Source: Cyclina sinensis (lineage: Eukaryota; Mollusca; Bivalvia; Venerida; Veneridae). Taken from it: a DNA stretch of 64,000 nucleotides. Shown piece by piece: positions 25,601 to 37,195 of this stretch. Every line of letters begins with the position of its first letter. The first letter of the stretch is position 1. Position numbers and translations under genes: made by a program. Under the pieces are notes generated by a model. It was not told the DNA's origin and did not search any database. It saw only the letters and a list, made by a program, of their open reading frames with translations. The DNA lies in NCBI GenBank assembly GCA_012932295.1, contig JAAONU010000123.1:3410001-3474000 (forward strand), given 5' to 3'.

Positions 25601-28600
25601 TTATTCATTCTCTAAGTGTTTCTAAACAATTCCAGCAAAGTTTTAAGTACATTTTATGCAATTACTTTGTCTAAACATCTACTATGAAACAAAAGATGTT
25701 TGTACACTTATATGCCCCTCCCACTCAGCGCCCTATCCGTAGAGGCAGCCATGAATTTTTTGGACTTAGCATTCTATTCTATAGTTATTGATCGGAAACC
25801 ATTTTGCCATTCAAGGACACTGTGACCATGGCCTTTGACCTGGTAACCTGAAAAACTAAAGAGCTCATCTTAAAGTCATGAACAACTTGTATTCAAAGTT
25901 TGAGGAAGATGGGCCCAAGCTTTCTACACTTATTTATCGGAAACCATTTTGCTTTTCCAGGTCACTGTGACCCTTGACCTTTGACCCTATTACCTGAAAA
26001 ACGACAGTTGTTATCTACTGATCATGACAAACCTAGATACTAAGTCTGACTAACCTGGGCCCAAGGATTTACTAGATAATCTGCAGAAACTGTTTATCTT
26101 TTCAAGGTTATTGTGACCTTGACCTTTGACCTAATTACCCTTTAAACTAAAGGGATCATGTAATTGTCATGACAAACCTACCTAGGAAGTTTTGAGGAGC
26201 TAGGCCCATGGGTTCTATAAAAATTGCTCAGACACTGTTTTGCTATACACAGTCATTGTGACCTTGACCTTTGACTTTAAAAGCTATAGGGGTCATCTAC
26301 TGGTCATGGCCTACCTATAAACCAAGTTTGAGGAACCTGGGCTCAAGCATTCTATAGTTATTATTCTATAGTTACTGATCAGAAACCATTATGCTATTCA
26401 AGGTCACTGTGATGTGCCCAATCGCCCTTGTTCATCCTAACTTTGCGGAATCAGTGTACAGTAGTTCTTGAGCTATAGATCAGGAACTATTTTCAAACTG
26501 CAAGCCACTGTAAGCTTGACCCTAGACCTTGTAGGCCCATAAACAATTCAGGTATTCTTCTAACCATAACTGACTATCCTCTAAAGTTTGAAAGACCTGA
26601 GAGTGGTTGTTTTAGAGTTACTACCTGTTTTCAAAGTGCAGACCCCTGTAAGCTTGACCCTGTGGATCTTAAATTTTAGGTTAAAATAAAAGGACTTATC
26701 TACTCATCATGCCAAACCAACCTGTAAAGGCTAAATGTCCTGGGGACAGTACGTTTCTGAATTATCAGGAAACGTTTTTCAAAGTATGTGAGCTTGATGC
26801 TATTGGTTGAAAAACAAAAGGGTTCATCTATTCATCAAAGCATTCAGTAAAGTTTTAAGATTCTGGGAACATTTGTTCTTCAATTATTGATCAGGGGTCA
26901 TATTCATAAGGCATCTCAGTCACAATTAAAATCTTTTTCTTTAATTACAATGTTTACTTCAGTATCACAATGCAATAAACAAGAAATGATTTAAACATTT
27001 CTTTTCATTTCTTATTTTTGTTAATACTGTTTAAAACTTCCACATTTAAGATGCTTTAACAAATACAGCACCAGTACAAGTTTTCAAAATTTTGGCCACT
27101 TAAGTTTGGACCACAATGGAAATAAGGAAAATAGTTTTTTTTTGTTTGTGTTATCCCTGGTATTGGTGTATATTACATGGTCTATAATTTGTATGTATGC
27201 AGTGTTTTTGTTATATCATACATCATGTTATTGCCATGTTTTATATGTGCTCTTCTATCTCTCTCTCTCTCTCTGTCTCTATCTATCTATCTAACTATCT
27301 ATCTATCTGATCTTTCACCTACCAAAACAGTTGGGTTCCTCTAAACAAAATGCCTAACCTATCTACCAAATCTCAAGTCTTTGTGCCAACGTGTTCTTTA
27401 GTTATTGATTGAAATCCACCTGGTCTACCAACGGTACGAGCCAAGCAATATGGCACTACTTCTTCGAAAAGGAAGGGCAGGGGAGGGGGGTTAATTTTTT
27501 TTTTTAAAGTTTTAACTGTCTTGTAAAAGACAGAATAGTAAACTAAACAGATTTCCTAAGTTCTTGTCAAACTTTTTACCAAATATCTTTTATCTTTATA
27601 ATATTATGATCTATAAATAAATGAACAAATGGAATTTTATTGCCCGTTGGAAACCATGGTTATTTTGGGCACAAAGAATATTGTATAAAAATGAACTAAG
27701 AAGTAACTATTTTGTTAAGAAGTTGCAATGATGTAAAGTTCAAAAGTTGTCGATAGTATGTAAAATATGATGTAGTTAAAAATCTATAAATAAAGTCTTA
27801 TAATTGTTCTAGAGGGTCTTTGTCATTCCAAAATGTATTGGGATATATACTGATATGTGTCTTATTTTGTTTTCCCAAATAAATATTATGTCTAAATTTA
27901 AACATTTGACATGTTTGGTTCTCATTACTTTATACAGACTATAGCGAATTAATTACTGGACTTAAATTTTTGTATTGCTTCCCGCACCCCCCCACCCCCA
28001 CCACAAAAAAAGAAAAAACAAAATAGCAGGCACATAAATACAAGACTTGTAGTGGTGAAAAAAAAGTGATATAGGCTTGTAGATAAAAATGAAATTGACA
28101 ATGAGGAAGAAAACAGCTACTAACCAGACAGTTCAAGAACAATACTGTACTTTGAACTTAATTCAACGGATGTCTTTCACTTTAGAAGTACATATAAAGC
28201 ATATAATTAAACATTCAAGGACTTTTCCTTTATACAAAAATTTCTTATTATAATCACCATTTAATGAAAACTGCATCACATCCCACAAAATATGATTCTG
28301 TAAATCTGTACAGTACAAGATGAAAAACAAGATTATTTATTAAAATCACTGATATTTGAACTGACATAGAAACCTTTGGGTTGAAAATGGACTTGCAAAA
28401 TAAAAAACATACTTGCAAAAAACAAAATGTGTTTTTTTCAAATTTCAAGGATTCCCCTATTACAAAATCTGTACAGATTGTTTGCTCTAAATGGAGAGAA
28501 CAATATAAAGGTTACTACTCAATGTTAAGCAGGTTATCAGCAGTTTTTCTCTAACACAACAGTCTGGAAATGGCAGCTAAATGAGCACTTTTAACAGTAT

Positions 28601-31600
28601 ACAGCAGTTATACACAACCTGCTGATGGGCAAAATTTTGCAACTTTCAGCAACAGTCACTCACTTTGTTCAGATTTTACTTGCATGTTGTATCTACAAGC
28701 CTAATTTTAAACCCTGATCAGTGCTTTTTCTTATTTTTTCAGACGTAATTGACAACATTTCTATAACATTATGTATGGCCATGTATATTTTTGTGTTTGG
28801 GCTGGTGGGGGGAGTGGGGAAGATAGGTGGTCAGAGGGGGGGTGGGGGGGGAATAATTGCTGAATGGCAACCCAAGCTACTCATTCCACCAATTCAAACT
28901 TACTGTAATGGAGGCAAAGAGACAGGACATTTAAAAATTCTTCTCCAGAGAGTGACTGTTATAACTTCAAGCTTTTCAGATCAAAGTAATGCAAATCAGA
29001 TACCCTGTAGCCTGTACTTACATTTGATCAATGAGCTGTTTTTCATCTAATGCTCCAGGCAGGTCCCGTTTATTACCTAGTACTAACACTGGGATACCCT
29101 GTAACTGTGGCTTATCTAATAAATTGTGCAGCTCATTCCGGGAAGCCTCTATCTTGTCATGATCGGCAGCATCCACCATATATCTGCGAACGGACAAAAA
29201 TATGTTATGTGCAGAAGTATGTTGGTGTTACAAGTATCCAAAATAGCCTTAATCCTTAATGTCTTTTTTATAATGTCATCATATTTTCATGATTTCTTGC
29301 AGAAAAAGACATCTATTTTTTATAAAATTGTAAATTTTGGCTACCAGCTCTTTTGATGGCATATATCTTCTACGATTATGAAGGAGACAAGGTCGAGGTG
29401 TAAAATACCCAAATTCTGATCCAGAGGTTGCTCCTTTGAATCATAGTTACTTACACTATAGCATTAACTCCCCTGCAGTACCTCTCCCACATACTTCTGA
29501 ATCTTGGCTGTCCACCAATGTCCCATAACTACATAAAATATTGTGTATTAGTAGAATTCAGTAGACATAATTACATCATTGAGTGAAAAAACGATGCCAA
29601 TAAGATGCCTTAAAAACGTCAATCCAACCAAATTAAAAGACACAGAGAAATCTGAGGAACCTGATATTTTTATTTCTCTGTGATACTGATTTTTTTTAAT
29701 GGGTAACAAATTTAAGCTGGAAGGATTTACATGACCTAAATTCTGCTTCAGGAATTTATAAACAAGAGGGCCATGATGGCCCTGGATCGCTCACCTGAGT
29801 ACTTAGGTTTGCTGTTAAGCAGTATTTCATTTTTTAATTGAAAATATGTAAGTGCCTACAAACCAAATATGTAAAATATCAGTCAATAAATAAAGGCTCT
29901 ATGACAGAAAGTAGAAATATCTATTATAAGCTATGGTGACCTTGACCTTGACCCAGTGACCTCAAACCCTACCCATGGGTAGAGGTCCATGCAAGGAACC
30001 TCTATACTGAATATCAAAGATATTGGTCTATAAATGAAGGCTCTATGAGGTACAGTAGATAAATCTACTTTTAGCCTCCGTGACCTTTAACCTAATCCAA
30101 TAATTTGAAAAAGCTTGATAAAGCTTGCTTCATGCCAAATTTTAAAATTCTAGGTCTTGTGGTTTCAGACAAGAAGATTTTTAAAGATTTTCTTCTATAT
30201 TGTTATTTAAAACTTGTGACCCCTCGGGCGGGGCCAATAGTGACCCTAGGGACATTTTTCTAACAAACATGGTAGAGGTCCACTAGACAATGCTACACAC
30301 CAAATATCTAAGCTCTATAACTTACAATTTCTGACAAGAAGATTTTTTTAGATTTTCTCATATAACTCTATGTAAAACTAGTGGCCCCTGGGGCGGGGCC
30401 ATTTTTGACTCAGAGGCCAGGATTTGAACAAACTTGGTAGAGGTCCACTAGACAATGCTACACACCAAATATCTAAGCTCTATAACTTACGGTTTCTGAT
30501 ATAAGATTTTTTTATGATTTTCCTATATAACTCTATGTAAAACAAGTGACCCCCGGGGCGGGGCCACTTTTGAACCAGAGGCCAGGATTTGAACAAACTT
30601 GGTAGAGGTCCACTAGACAATGCTACATACCAAATATCTTAACTGTAGCCCTTCTTGTTTCTGACAAGAAGATTTTTTAGTTTTTCTTATATAACTCTAT
30701 GTAAAACTAGTGGCCCCTGGGGCGGGGTCATTTTTGACCCAGAGGCCAGGATCTGAACAAACTTGGTAGAGGTACACTAGACAATGCTTCACATCAAATA
30801 TCTAAGCTCTATAACTTACGGTTTCTGACAAGAAGATTTTTTAAGATTTTCCTATATAACTCTATGTAAAACTAGTGGCCCCTGGGGCGGGGCCATTTTT
30901 GACCCAGAGGACAGGATTTGAACAAACTTGGTAGAGGTTCACTAGACAATGCTACACACCAAATATCTAAGCTCTATAACTTACAGTTTCTGACAAGATT
31001 TTTTAAGATTTTCCTATATAACTCTATGTAAAACTAGTGGCCCCTGGGGCGGGGTCATTTTTGACCCAGAGGCCAGGATTTGAACAAACTTGGTAGAGGT
31101 CCACTAGACAATGCTACACACCAAATATCTAAGCTCTATAACTTACGGTTTCTGACAAGAAGATTTTTTTAAGATTTTCCTATATAACTCTATGTAAAAC
31201 CAGTGACCGCCGGAGCGGGGCCATTTTTCACCCAGAGGCCATGATTTGAACAAACTTTGTAGAGGTCCACTAGACAATGCTACATACCAAATATCTTAAC
31301 TCTAGGCCTTGTGGTTTCTGACAAGAAGATTTTCAAGTTTTCCCTATATAACTCTATGTAAAATCAACTGACCCCTGGGGTGGGGTCAGTTTTGTCCCCA
31401 GGGACATAATTTGAACAAACTTGGTAGAGGTCCACTAGATGATGTTTCATACCAAATATCAAAGCTCCAGGCCTTGTGGTTTTGGAGAAGAAGATTTTTA
31501 AAGATCCAACTTATAAAATCTATTTTTAGCTCCAGTGAACCAGAAATGCAATGGACCAGAACCATTTGAACAATCTTGGTAGAGCTTCATGCAAGGAACA

Positions 31601-34600
31601 TCCCAGGCAAGTTTCATTAAATTTGCCCCATTGGTTTCAGAGGAGATGTGGTTTGAATGAAAAGTTGACGACGGACGGACAGACGGACTGACGGACGACG
31701 GACAAAGACCGATCAGAAAAGCTCACCCTGAGCACTTTGTGCTCAGGTGAGCTAAAAAAACAAAAACAATCTAAAATCTGATCAAGACATTTACATAATT
31801 ATATTGAATTACTCCAATTTCCTTACTTAGCACTGACTACACACATAAAATACGCTACCATTCAATGTCCATCTGCATCAGTGAACATTATAAGTTGCTG
31901 TTTAAATATTCGAAGAAATTAGTCCTATGATGCTGTTTATATATTCAAACAAAGTGGTACTATGTAGCTGTGTTATAATACCTTAATTGTAACATTTCCT
32001 TTACTGATCTTGCGCATGTTGAAACCTACTGTAGGGATCATGTCTTCACTAAACTGGCCAGACTGAAATGAGATTTCAACATTTAGACAAAGGAATACTA
32101 AGTCAAGTAAGTGACCACATGTCATGACATGTCATACACTATTTCTTATTATCTTTTCCAGGGTCCAGCTGGAAAAGCCATCAATAATTTGTGATGTAAC
32201 AATAATTGATTTAAACCGAATAATTGTTGGCGGCCATCTTATGTTGGCAACAATCAATTTTCATTTCCAAGAATCAATGTTGCCAGGTGGCAAGGGAAGT
32301 CACTCATTGTGGGAATATGTTTGAACACATGTACATCTGGCATTGTAACAGGATAAATAAATGATTCAGTACAATTTAATTTGGCTGATAATGCGTCCAA
32401 ACAGTATTTTTTCATTAATACTGTCCCATTAGGATGAAAAAGTGCAACACTTCTGAAAGTGCTTCAAGTTTCTCTATGTTTATAACCAAAGACCTAAAAC
32501 ACCACAGATTAGCTACTTGTGTGAATAAAATTTCACAAAATCTCGCGGCAGCTGGATAAGATCTCACAAAATCTTGATTGTTTTATATCTCAATATATCT
32601 AAAAAATTATATAATAATGATGAAAACAAATTTCATCATGCAACAGAGCATTCATTCCTCTACAAAATAATGCATTACTTAACAAAATTGAATCAAAAAT
32701 GATAAAATATTATGCAAAGAAGAAAACCACCTGTGTCATGAGGAATGTTAGGAATTTATCAGCATATCTGCATCTTGACTACCTATAAAATCAGAATTTC
32801 TTCAACATAAAAAAATTCAAAGTAAAACCTTTTTCTTTTATACTGAAATGGTCACTTAAGAATATATGCTATTGCCTTCTAGTTGGGATTTTTACTGGTC
32901 ATTCAGTTTCTGGACAAAATGACCTGCCATGTGATTAAACAGTATATTCCTTTGGCTTATAAAAGAGTTCTGAATCTGTGGTATTTTAGGTCATTGTTAT
33001 AAGATTTTGATTATTTTCCAATAGTAAATTGAAATTTCCGATTCGATTTAGTGACTGATTTTCATTTCTTTTCCAGTTTTACATCACTATTAATAATCAT
33101 TATCTAACTAGCTGGTGGCTCTCAACTCTCTCTTTAGACTTCAGGACTTGAACCTTTGACCTCTAGCTCCATTGGCAAACAATCACTAAGCCTCAGTTAC
33201 TAAAGAATGTTAGTCAAAACAATTTAAGTGTTGATCATAATCTGAGATACTTTTGTTTTTGGTCAGAATCTCCCTATAACGCCTAAATGGAGGAGGAGAT
33301 ACTGACCCATACCAAATATTACACAATATCTAGACTTGCGTACAATCAGCTGGACTGAAGTGTACATGTATGTATGTATGAAGGAATACAATAACAATAC
33401 AAAATTTATTTCTAGTCAGTAAGGTATAAAAATGCTTCTGTTACTTTGATACATCTTAACAACTTATGAAAACAATTTACAGACACTTCACCCCCCAGAC
33501 ACTTCACCCTAAGCCATTTTTTCCAGACACTTCACCCCCCAGACACTTCACCCCTCATTTCATGAAAAATGACTCAGACACTTCACCCCCCCCCCCCCCC
33601 CCCCATTTTATTTTTTGTTACATATAGACAATTAAGGTGTTAATAGTTATATGTATTTGTGTCTTTTGAATCATATAGCATTTTTAATGGTTTTGTTGAT
33701 CATTTATTATATAAGTCTGTTTGGTATAATTATCAATATAATTTGATTAGCTTTTTCCAATCTGATCTGTGCTATATAATATATATCTAAAAGTGCTTTT
33801 GATAAATTAATTTTTTTTATCAGCTTATTTCAGAAGATGTTAAATAATTTAGCTAAGTACTTGTATTTTGCTTTTAAGAGACAAGATATCTAGTTATATA
33901 CCTGAACACTTTAAAACTTAAACACCAATAATTTATGCAATAAACTGATACTGCATATTGTAATAATTTTCTTCAGGCATAATTAAGTCATGTGATATGA
34001 GATCAATAAGTGGCACACTTACCATGTCATACAATAAACAGATTTTAGCATTGTTGAATATACAATGTGACAATATACAACTGTCTGATGAGAATATTCT
34101 TGATTATATAGATAGACTATTTTAATCTTATTAGAAATAGGTAAAATGATTACTTGCTTGCTCTACAAAATAATCTAAAAAAAACATTGAAAAGTTTTAT
34201 TTAAACATCACAGAAAAAAGTTTTAAATGAAAAACTATTAATTTAGGAAAAAAGTAATTCAGACCAGTATTGCACAAAGCCATCATATCATGTTATGCTG
34301 ACTCATTTGCTGGACAAAAGTAAAAGTATGAACATTTATCTAACAGGTATATCCAAGGCTGCATCAGGGCCTTAATTGAGATACATTCAACAGGGCCAAC
34401 AGAAGAGGTACACCATTATGTGAGCTATGTAGATCCTTATCTTCTAACATGTTTTTTGTTTTTAATACAAAAATATAACAAAAACAAATTATGTCAATGT
34501 TTTTTTGTTGTTGTTTGATATGCAAAGTTACTACAAAAATGATACAAGTATGGCTACCTACATATAAAGTTTAGGTTCACATATATATTTCCAAAATAAA

Positions 34601-35150
34601 TTTTGGGGGGTGAAGTGTCCTACCAATTTTAGGGTGTGAAGTGTCTTGGGGGTGAAGTGTCTGCAAAATTTGGGGGGTGAAGTGTCTGGGGGGTGAAATG
34701 TCTTGCAACCAAGAAAACCATTTAGTCTGCCAAGCCAGCATAATCGGAAAACAATTGTTTGGCTGTACTGATGCAGATGTAGATCTTTAAAGTGACAAAT
34801 AATCTAATATTGTCAAACTGTTCACAACTGTTAAATTTTAAGCAGTTTTGTAAACAAAAAAATAAATAAATAAATCACTGGTAGTACTGCATCAGCTTAC
34901 AATAAATAATTTATAAAAAAATTGACTCGAGATGTTACAAATGCACACCAATAAACTTCATGATTCATCATAATCATAAGAACCTGTCAAAAAGTGGGTG
35001 GGGTGCAAATAAAACGAAAAATCTCACAGCTATAACATTCACAAATGTTGTTTTCCCTGAGTATTGTAGACCGACTAGGGTCAGTTCCATCTCCTCCTTC
35101 CAAAACAGGCTTTTAAACCAATCTAATATACGCTGAAAGAACGCCAACAT
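19692..35150 (-). CDS. Arl8: Arl8 small GTPase (ADP-ribosylation factor-like 8)
   Basis: Lysosomal small GTPase of the Arf-like family. In animals GTP-bound Arl8 sits on lysosomes and recruits kinesin adaptors and tethering factors. Coding exons on the minus strand: 35028-35150, 31982-32062, 29455-29528, 29022-29183, 20530-20600, 19692-19735. These total 555 nt, 184 aa (human proteins have 186), with all junctions GT/AG and in phase. Motifs by residue: amphipathic start [20 protein letters not shown] (1-20) with no Gly2, as expected for this N-acetylated, non-myristoylated subfamily; P-loop GLQYSGKTT (27-35); switch I Thr in MIPTVGFN (49-56); WDIGGQPRF (70-78); NKRD (G4, near 130); SCKEK (G5); end [12 protein letters not shown]. 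Every catalytic motif is intact. The 8.4 kb fourth intron and the first two introns are full of mobile elements. Confidence 0.97.
20183..20265 (-). repeat. tRNA-derived SINE head or tRNA pseudogene
   Basis: The minus strand reads GGCCAGGCTAGCTCAATAGG, then AAGAGCACTTGATTGTCAG and AGTTCAGTCCCCATC. TAGCTCAATAGG fits an A box and AGTTCAGTCCC a degenerate B box, spaced as in a tRNA. The acceptor stem does not close and no SINE body was identified. It lies in the last Arl8 intron. Confidence 0.55.
20680..20735 (+). repeat. Orphan right end of a family A element
   Basis: CTGATCACAAAAGCTCACC followed by a hairpin closing at GGTGAGCTAG matches the terminal segment of the family A elements (31711-31754, 23912-23954), with no tandem core beside it. 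Confidence 0.55.
22091..23956 (+). mobile_element. Tandem-core element with ACGG tail and hairpin (family A, copy 1)
   Basis: It starts with the palindrome AGGGCCATGATGGCCCT (22096-22112). About twelve units of roughly 145 bp follow, with the recurring words CCTCTAGAGTGTTAACAAGG, TGACCTAGTTTTTGACCCC and CTGACAAATTTCCAG. It ends in ACGGACGGACAGACGACGGAC (23885-23905) and a perfect-stem hairpin AGCTCAC..GTCACTACGTGAC..GTGAGCT (23922-23953). It sits in the 8.4 kb Arl8 intron. There are no ORFs with transposase features, so it is non-autonomous. Confidence 0.85.
23971..24502 (+). mobile_element. Tandem-core element with ACGG tail (family C)
   Basis: About three diverged units built on TTGACCTTTAACC..TGACCTTGA and TTGTGCCAAGTTATTTCAAA. 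The microsatellite GGATGGATAGACGGACGGAC (24422-24441) and terminal TAATCCCC...GGGGATTA hairpin (24469-24500) follow. The left end also carries CTTAATCCCCTTC, making short inverted ends. It lies directly next to the family A element. Confidence 0.75.
24503..25714. other. Intronic AT-rich sequence
   Basis: Part of the fourth Arl8 intron. No exon, repeat array or element boundary was recognised. Confidence 0.4.
25715..26900 (+). mobile_element. Degenerate tandem-core repeat (family D), rich in TGACCTTTGACC
   Basis: Diverged units recur with GATCGGAAACCATTTTG, CAAGGTCACTGTGACC, TTGACCTTTGACC and GGGCCCAAG-like text. The layout resembles families A to C, but no ACGG tail or terminal hairpin is left. 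A related stretch is at 46060-46620. It lies in the fourth Arl8 intron. Confidence 0.6.
27256..27312. repeat. TCTC / TCTA microsatellite
   Basis: A CTCTCTCTCTCTCTGTCTCT run passes into ATCTATCTATCTAACTATCT repeats. It is a simple compound microsatellite in the fourth Arl8 intron. Confidence 0.9.
27976..28853. other. Two G-rich potential quadruplex tracts around intronic sequence
   Basis: On the minus strand 27978-28001 has runs of 3, 7 and 5 G. On the plus strand 28799-28852 has runs of 6, 4, 7 and 8 G within about 55 bases. The AT-rich DNA between them shows no exon. The second tract lies about 170 bp from the splice donor of Arl8 exon 29022-29183. Confidence 0.5.
29761..31756 (+). mobile_element. 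Tandem-core element with ACGG tail and hairpin (family A', copy 1, complete)
   Basis: Palindrome AGGGCCATGATGGCCCT at the left end, then GCTCACCTGAG. A unique part follows, then about eight units of roughly 163 bp (ACTTGGTAGAGGTCCACTAG, ACCAAATATCTAAGCTCTAT, GGCCCCTGGGGCGGGGCCAT). Next come ACGGACGGACAGACGGACTG (31671-31690) and a terminal hairpin at 31720-31754 whose arm contains CTCAGGTGAGCT. A second, very similar copy is at 43322-45266, pointing to recent mobility. It lies in the Arl8 intron between exons 2 and 3. Confidence 0.9.
31757..33135. other. Arl8 exon 2 and flanking intron
   Basis: Apart from exon 31982-32062, nothing was recognised in this AT-rich stretch. Confidence 0.4.
33136..33200 (-). 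repeat. tRNA-derived SINE remnant
   Basis: The minus strand has TGAGGCTTAGTGATTGTTTG (A-box-like), then GCTAGAGGTCAAAGGTTCAA and GTCCTG. GGTTCAAGTCC is a good B box. It lies in the first Arl8 intron, with no flanking acceptor stem. Confidence 0.5.
33235..33355. repeat. Dispersed repeat shared with 56350-56470
   Basis: Shared words in the same order include TCTGAGATA, GGTCAGAATCTC, GAGATA(C/T)TGACCCATAC, ATTACACAATATCT and GACTTGCGTACAAT. Family unknown. Confidence 0.6.
33480..34704. mobile_element. Non-autonomous element with inverted arrays of CAGACACTTCACCCCCC
   Basis: The left arm carries five copies of CAGACACTTCACCCCCC (33480-33604), the last ending in a run of 19 C. The right arm carries the reverse complement GGGGGGTGAAGTGTCTG in about five variants (34603-34704). 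Between them is about 1 kb of AT-rich sequence without a coding frame. It lies in the first Arl8 intron. No clear target duplication is visible, so the exact ends are uncertain. Confidence 0.7.
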
Positions 35151-35290
35151 CTTTAATTTTGTGTTTTCACTTCCTTTCTACAATGGAGGGGCTGAAAACA
35201 CCAATCACATGACTGCTAATCATAGGTCAAGGTCAATAAATCCTGGTTTAAAAGCCGTTACTATGACCGGGTAAAACTCAGAGTAATAAA
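35151..35290 (-). promoter_or_regulatory. Probable Arl8 promoter / 5' UTR
   Basis: This lies immediately upstream of the Arl8 ATG. An ETS-like AAGGAAGTG (minus strand, 35168-35176), an inverted CCAAT box (35201-35205) and TCACATGA (35205-35212) lie within 65 bp. TCACATGA is the M-box form bound by MITF/TFEB factors, which control lysosomal genes in animals. The motifs are seen; the function is inferred. No TATA box is evident. Confidence 0.35.
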
Positions 35291-36400
35291 CTCGACCGAT
35301 GCTACATGGCATATGGATTTTATTGCCTCATACTCAAATAAAGAATAACAAATAAATTATACAAATTTAAAGAGGGCACACAATAAAATATTTTTTGTTA
35401 GGCATAATGTCCCAGAAAATTGCGCGTTTATAATTAATGGTTATCCACCAAAAAGTATGCAACAACAACTCTCTATATGAAGACAACATTGCATTTTTTA
35501 CAACTGACCCATTGATTTTTTGAGATTCCATGTATTTTTGTCATATGCTGCCGGAAACCTGTAGGCAGCCGTTGTATGAACTCTTAGAGATTACGGAACG
35601 CAAAATGCGCACATAGGCGCCGACTAGTTTTTATCCGACTGTGGGTATGGGCCTTTTAACTAAAATCACGACAGTTCTGCTGGGTAAATACACATGGCAT
35701 ATAAGCAACATAATCATATGAGGAAAACATGGGTATACATAAAACTTAACATTAAAAAATAACATTACACAACAGTCAGTCAAGACTATCCTACTAGACG
35801 GAAAAAGAGAAAAATACGGTTTCATTTAGCCGTGAGAACGATTTCTTTCTGTCTTTCTTTCATTCATATTTCTTTCTACACATTCTTTCCTCAGTTTCTT
35901 TTTTTTCTTTTGTTCGTTTTTTCTTTCATCTTTCTTTCTACACTTGCTTTCCCATCCTTCCATTTTCTCTTCCTGTTTGGATCTTCATCGTTGCCGGCTT
36001 AAAGTTTAGTTAACGATATTTATAAACGACAATATTTCTAAACCTTCGTTCAAATTTTTCTATAATAAAATCTTTTTAGAATCTATCGCAATCTTCATAA
36101 TTTTTAATAGTGTTATTGCGACTTTTTTGAGTTTCTGATCAGTTGCATTGTAGGAAATATGAGGATGTAGGCCATTGAGATAATCTTAGTGTACAGTGAT
36201 TCATTCGATCTTCGCTGATAATCGGACAAAACTTTATGTTTGGGCAATATCTCCACTTGCTAAATCGTTTAGATTGCAAACCAGACACAAAAAACGTTCT
36301 GACTGTGGCTTTTATATAACCACTCAGTTTTAAGCACCTCTAATTAAAATGAAAATGGCACTACAGATAATATTATGGAATGTCATCGTTTTTCTAGTTT
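35291..36400. other. Intergenic spacer between Arl8 and the upstream gelsolin gene
   Basis: AT-rich with a pyrimidine-rich TTTCTTTCTTTC-like stretch (35840-35945). No exon was recognised. Confidence 0.4.
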
Positions 36401-36404
36401 TACA

Positions 36405-37195
36405 AGCAACTGGAAAAAAAATGAAGAAACTAGAGTTGTGACCATAGGACACGGATGCCGCCACATTCCAGTATTGTCACAAAAAATCCTGTACAATTAC
36501 AGGTGCGTATAACCATTATCCTTAAAATCAAGGAATCTATAAATGCTATTTTTTGTTTAATGAGTGGGGATAACTCTGCCGATCTCAATAAATTTGCGTC
36601 AAAATACACAGGTGGGTAAGTTCACATGCTGACAACTATTCTTAAAAAGTTTAATGGTTCTAGCATTATCATTTGTAGTTACACGAGACACAATTCTAAA
36701 AATGCTGTTTTTTGCTTAATGAGAGAGCATAACTCTGCCGATCTCAAATAAATTTGCGTCAAAATACACAGGTGCGATAGTTCACATGCTGAAAACTATT
36801 CTTAGAAAGTTTTTTTAGCTCTGGCAGTTATACGTTTGGAGATACACAGGACACAAATCTAACTAGAGATGTGTCTATAGGACACGAATGCCGTCGCATT
36901 CCGCTGAACTGTTTCAAAAAATCCTGTACAATTACAGGTGCGTATAAACATAGTCCTTAACATTAAAGAGCCTAAAAATGCTCTGCCAATCTCCAATAAA
37001 TTTGCGTCAAAATACCCAGACAAGTAAGTTCACATGCTGACAACTATTCTTAGAAAGTTTTATGGCTCTAGCAGTTATACATATGGAGTTACAGGCAACA
37101 CAAACTGGTCTATGTTCCAAGAACGTGACAGCCGGACCAGGGCAAATCTATATGCCCCCACCCCACCTCACCCATGGTTGGGGCATAAAAACCGA
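36405..37195 (+). mobile_element. Tandem-core element with terminal hairpin (family E)
   Basis: Repeated words are TAGGACACG(G/A)ATGCCG, CCTGTACAATTACAGGTGCG, AATAAATTTGCGTCAAAATA and AAGTTCACATGCTGACAACT. The right end has a hairpin-like TATGCCCCCACCCC..GGTTGGGGCATA (37151-37188), comparable to the ends of families A to C, but there is no ACGG run. It is noncoding. It lies downstream of the upstream gelsolin gene. Confidence 0.65.

Noticed and set aside
33540..33604. CRISPR-like array of CAGACACTTCACCCC repeats
   Set aside because: The host is an animal genome, spacers are not uniform, and the arrays occur in inverted orientation at both ends of one element.
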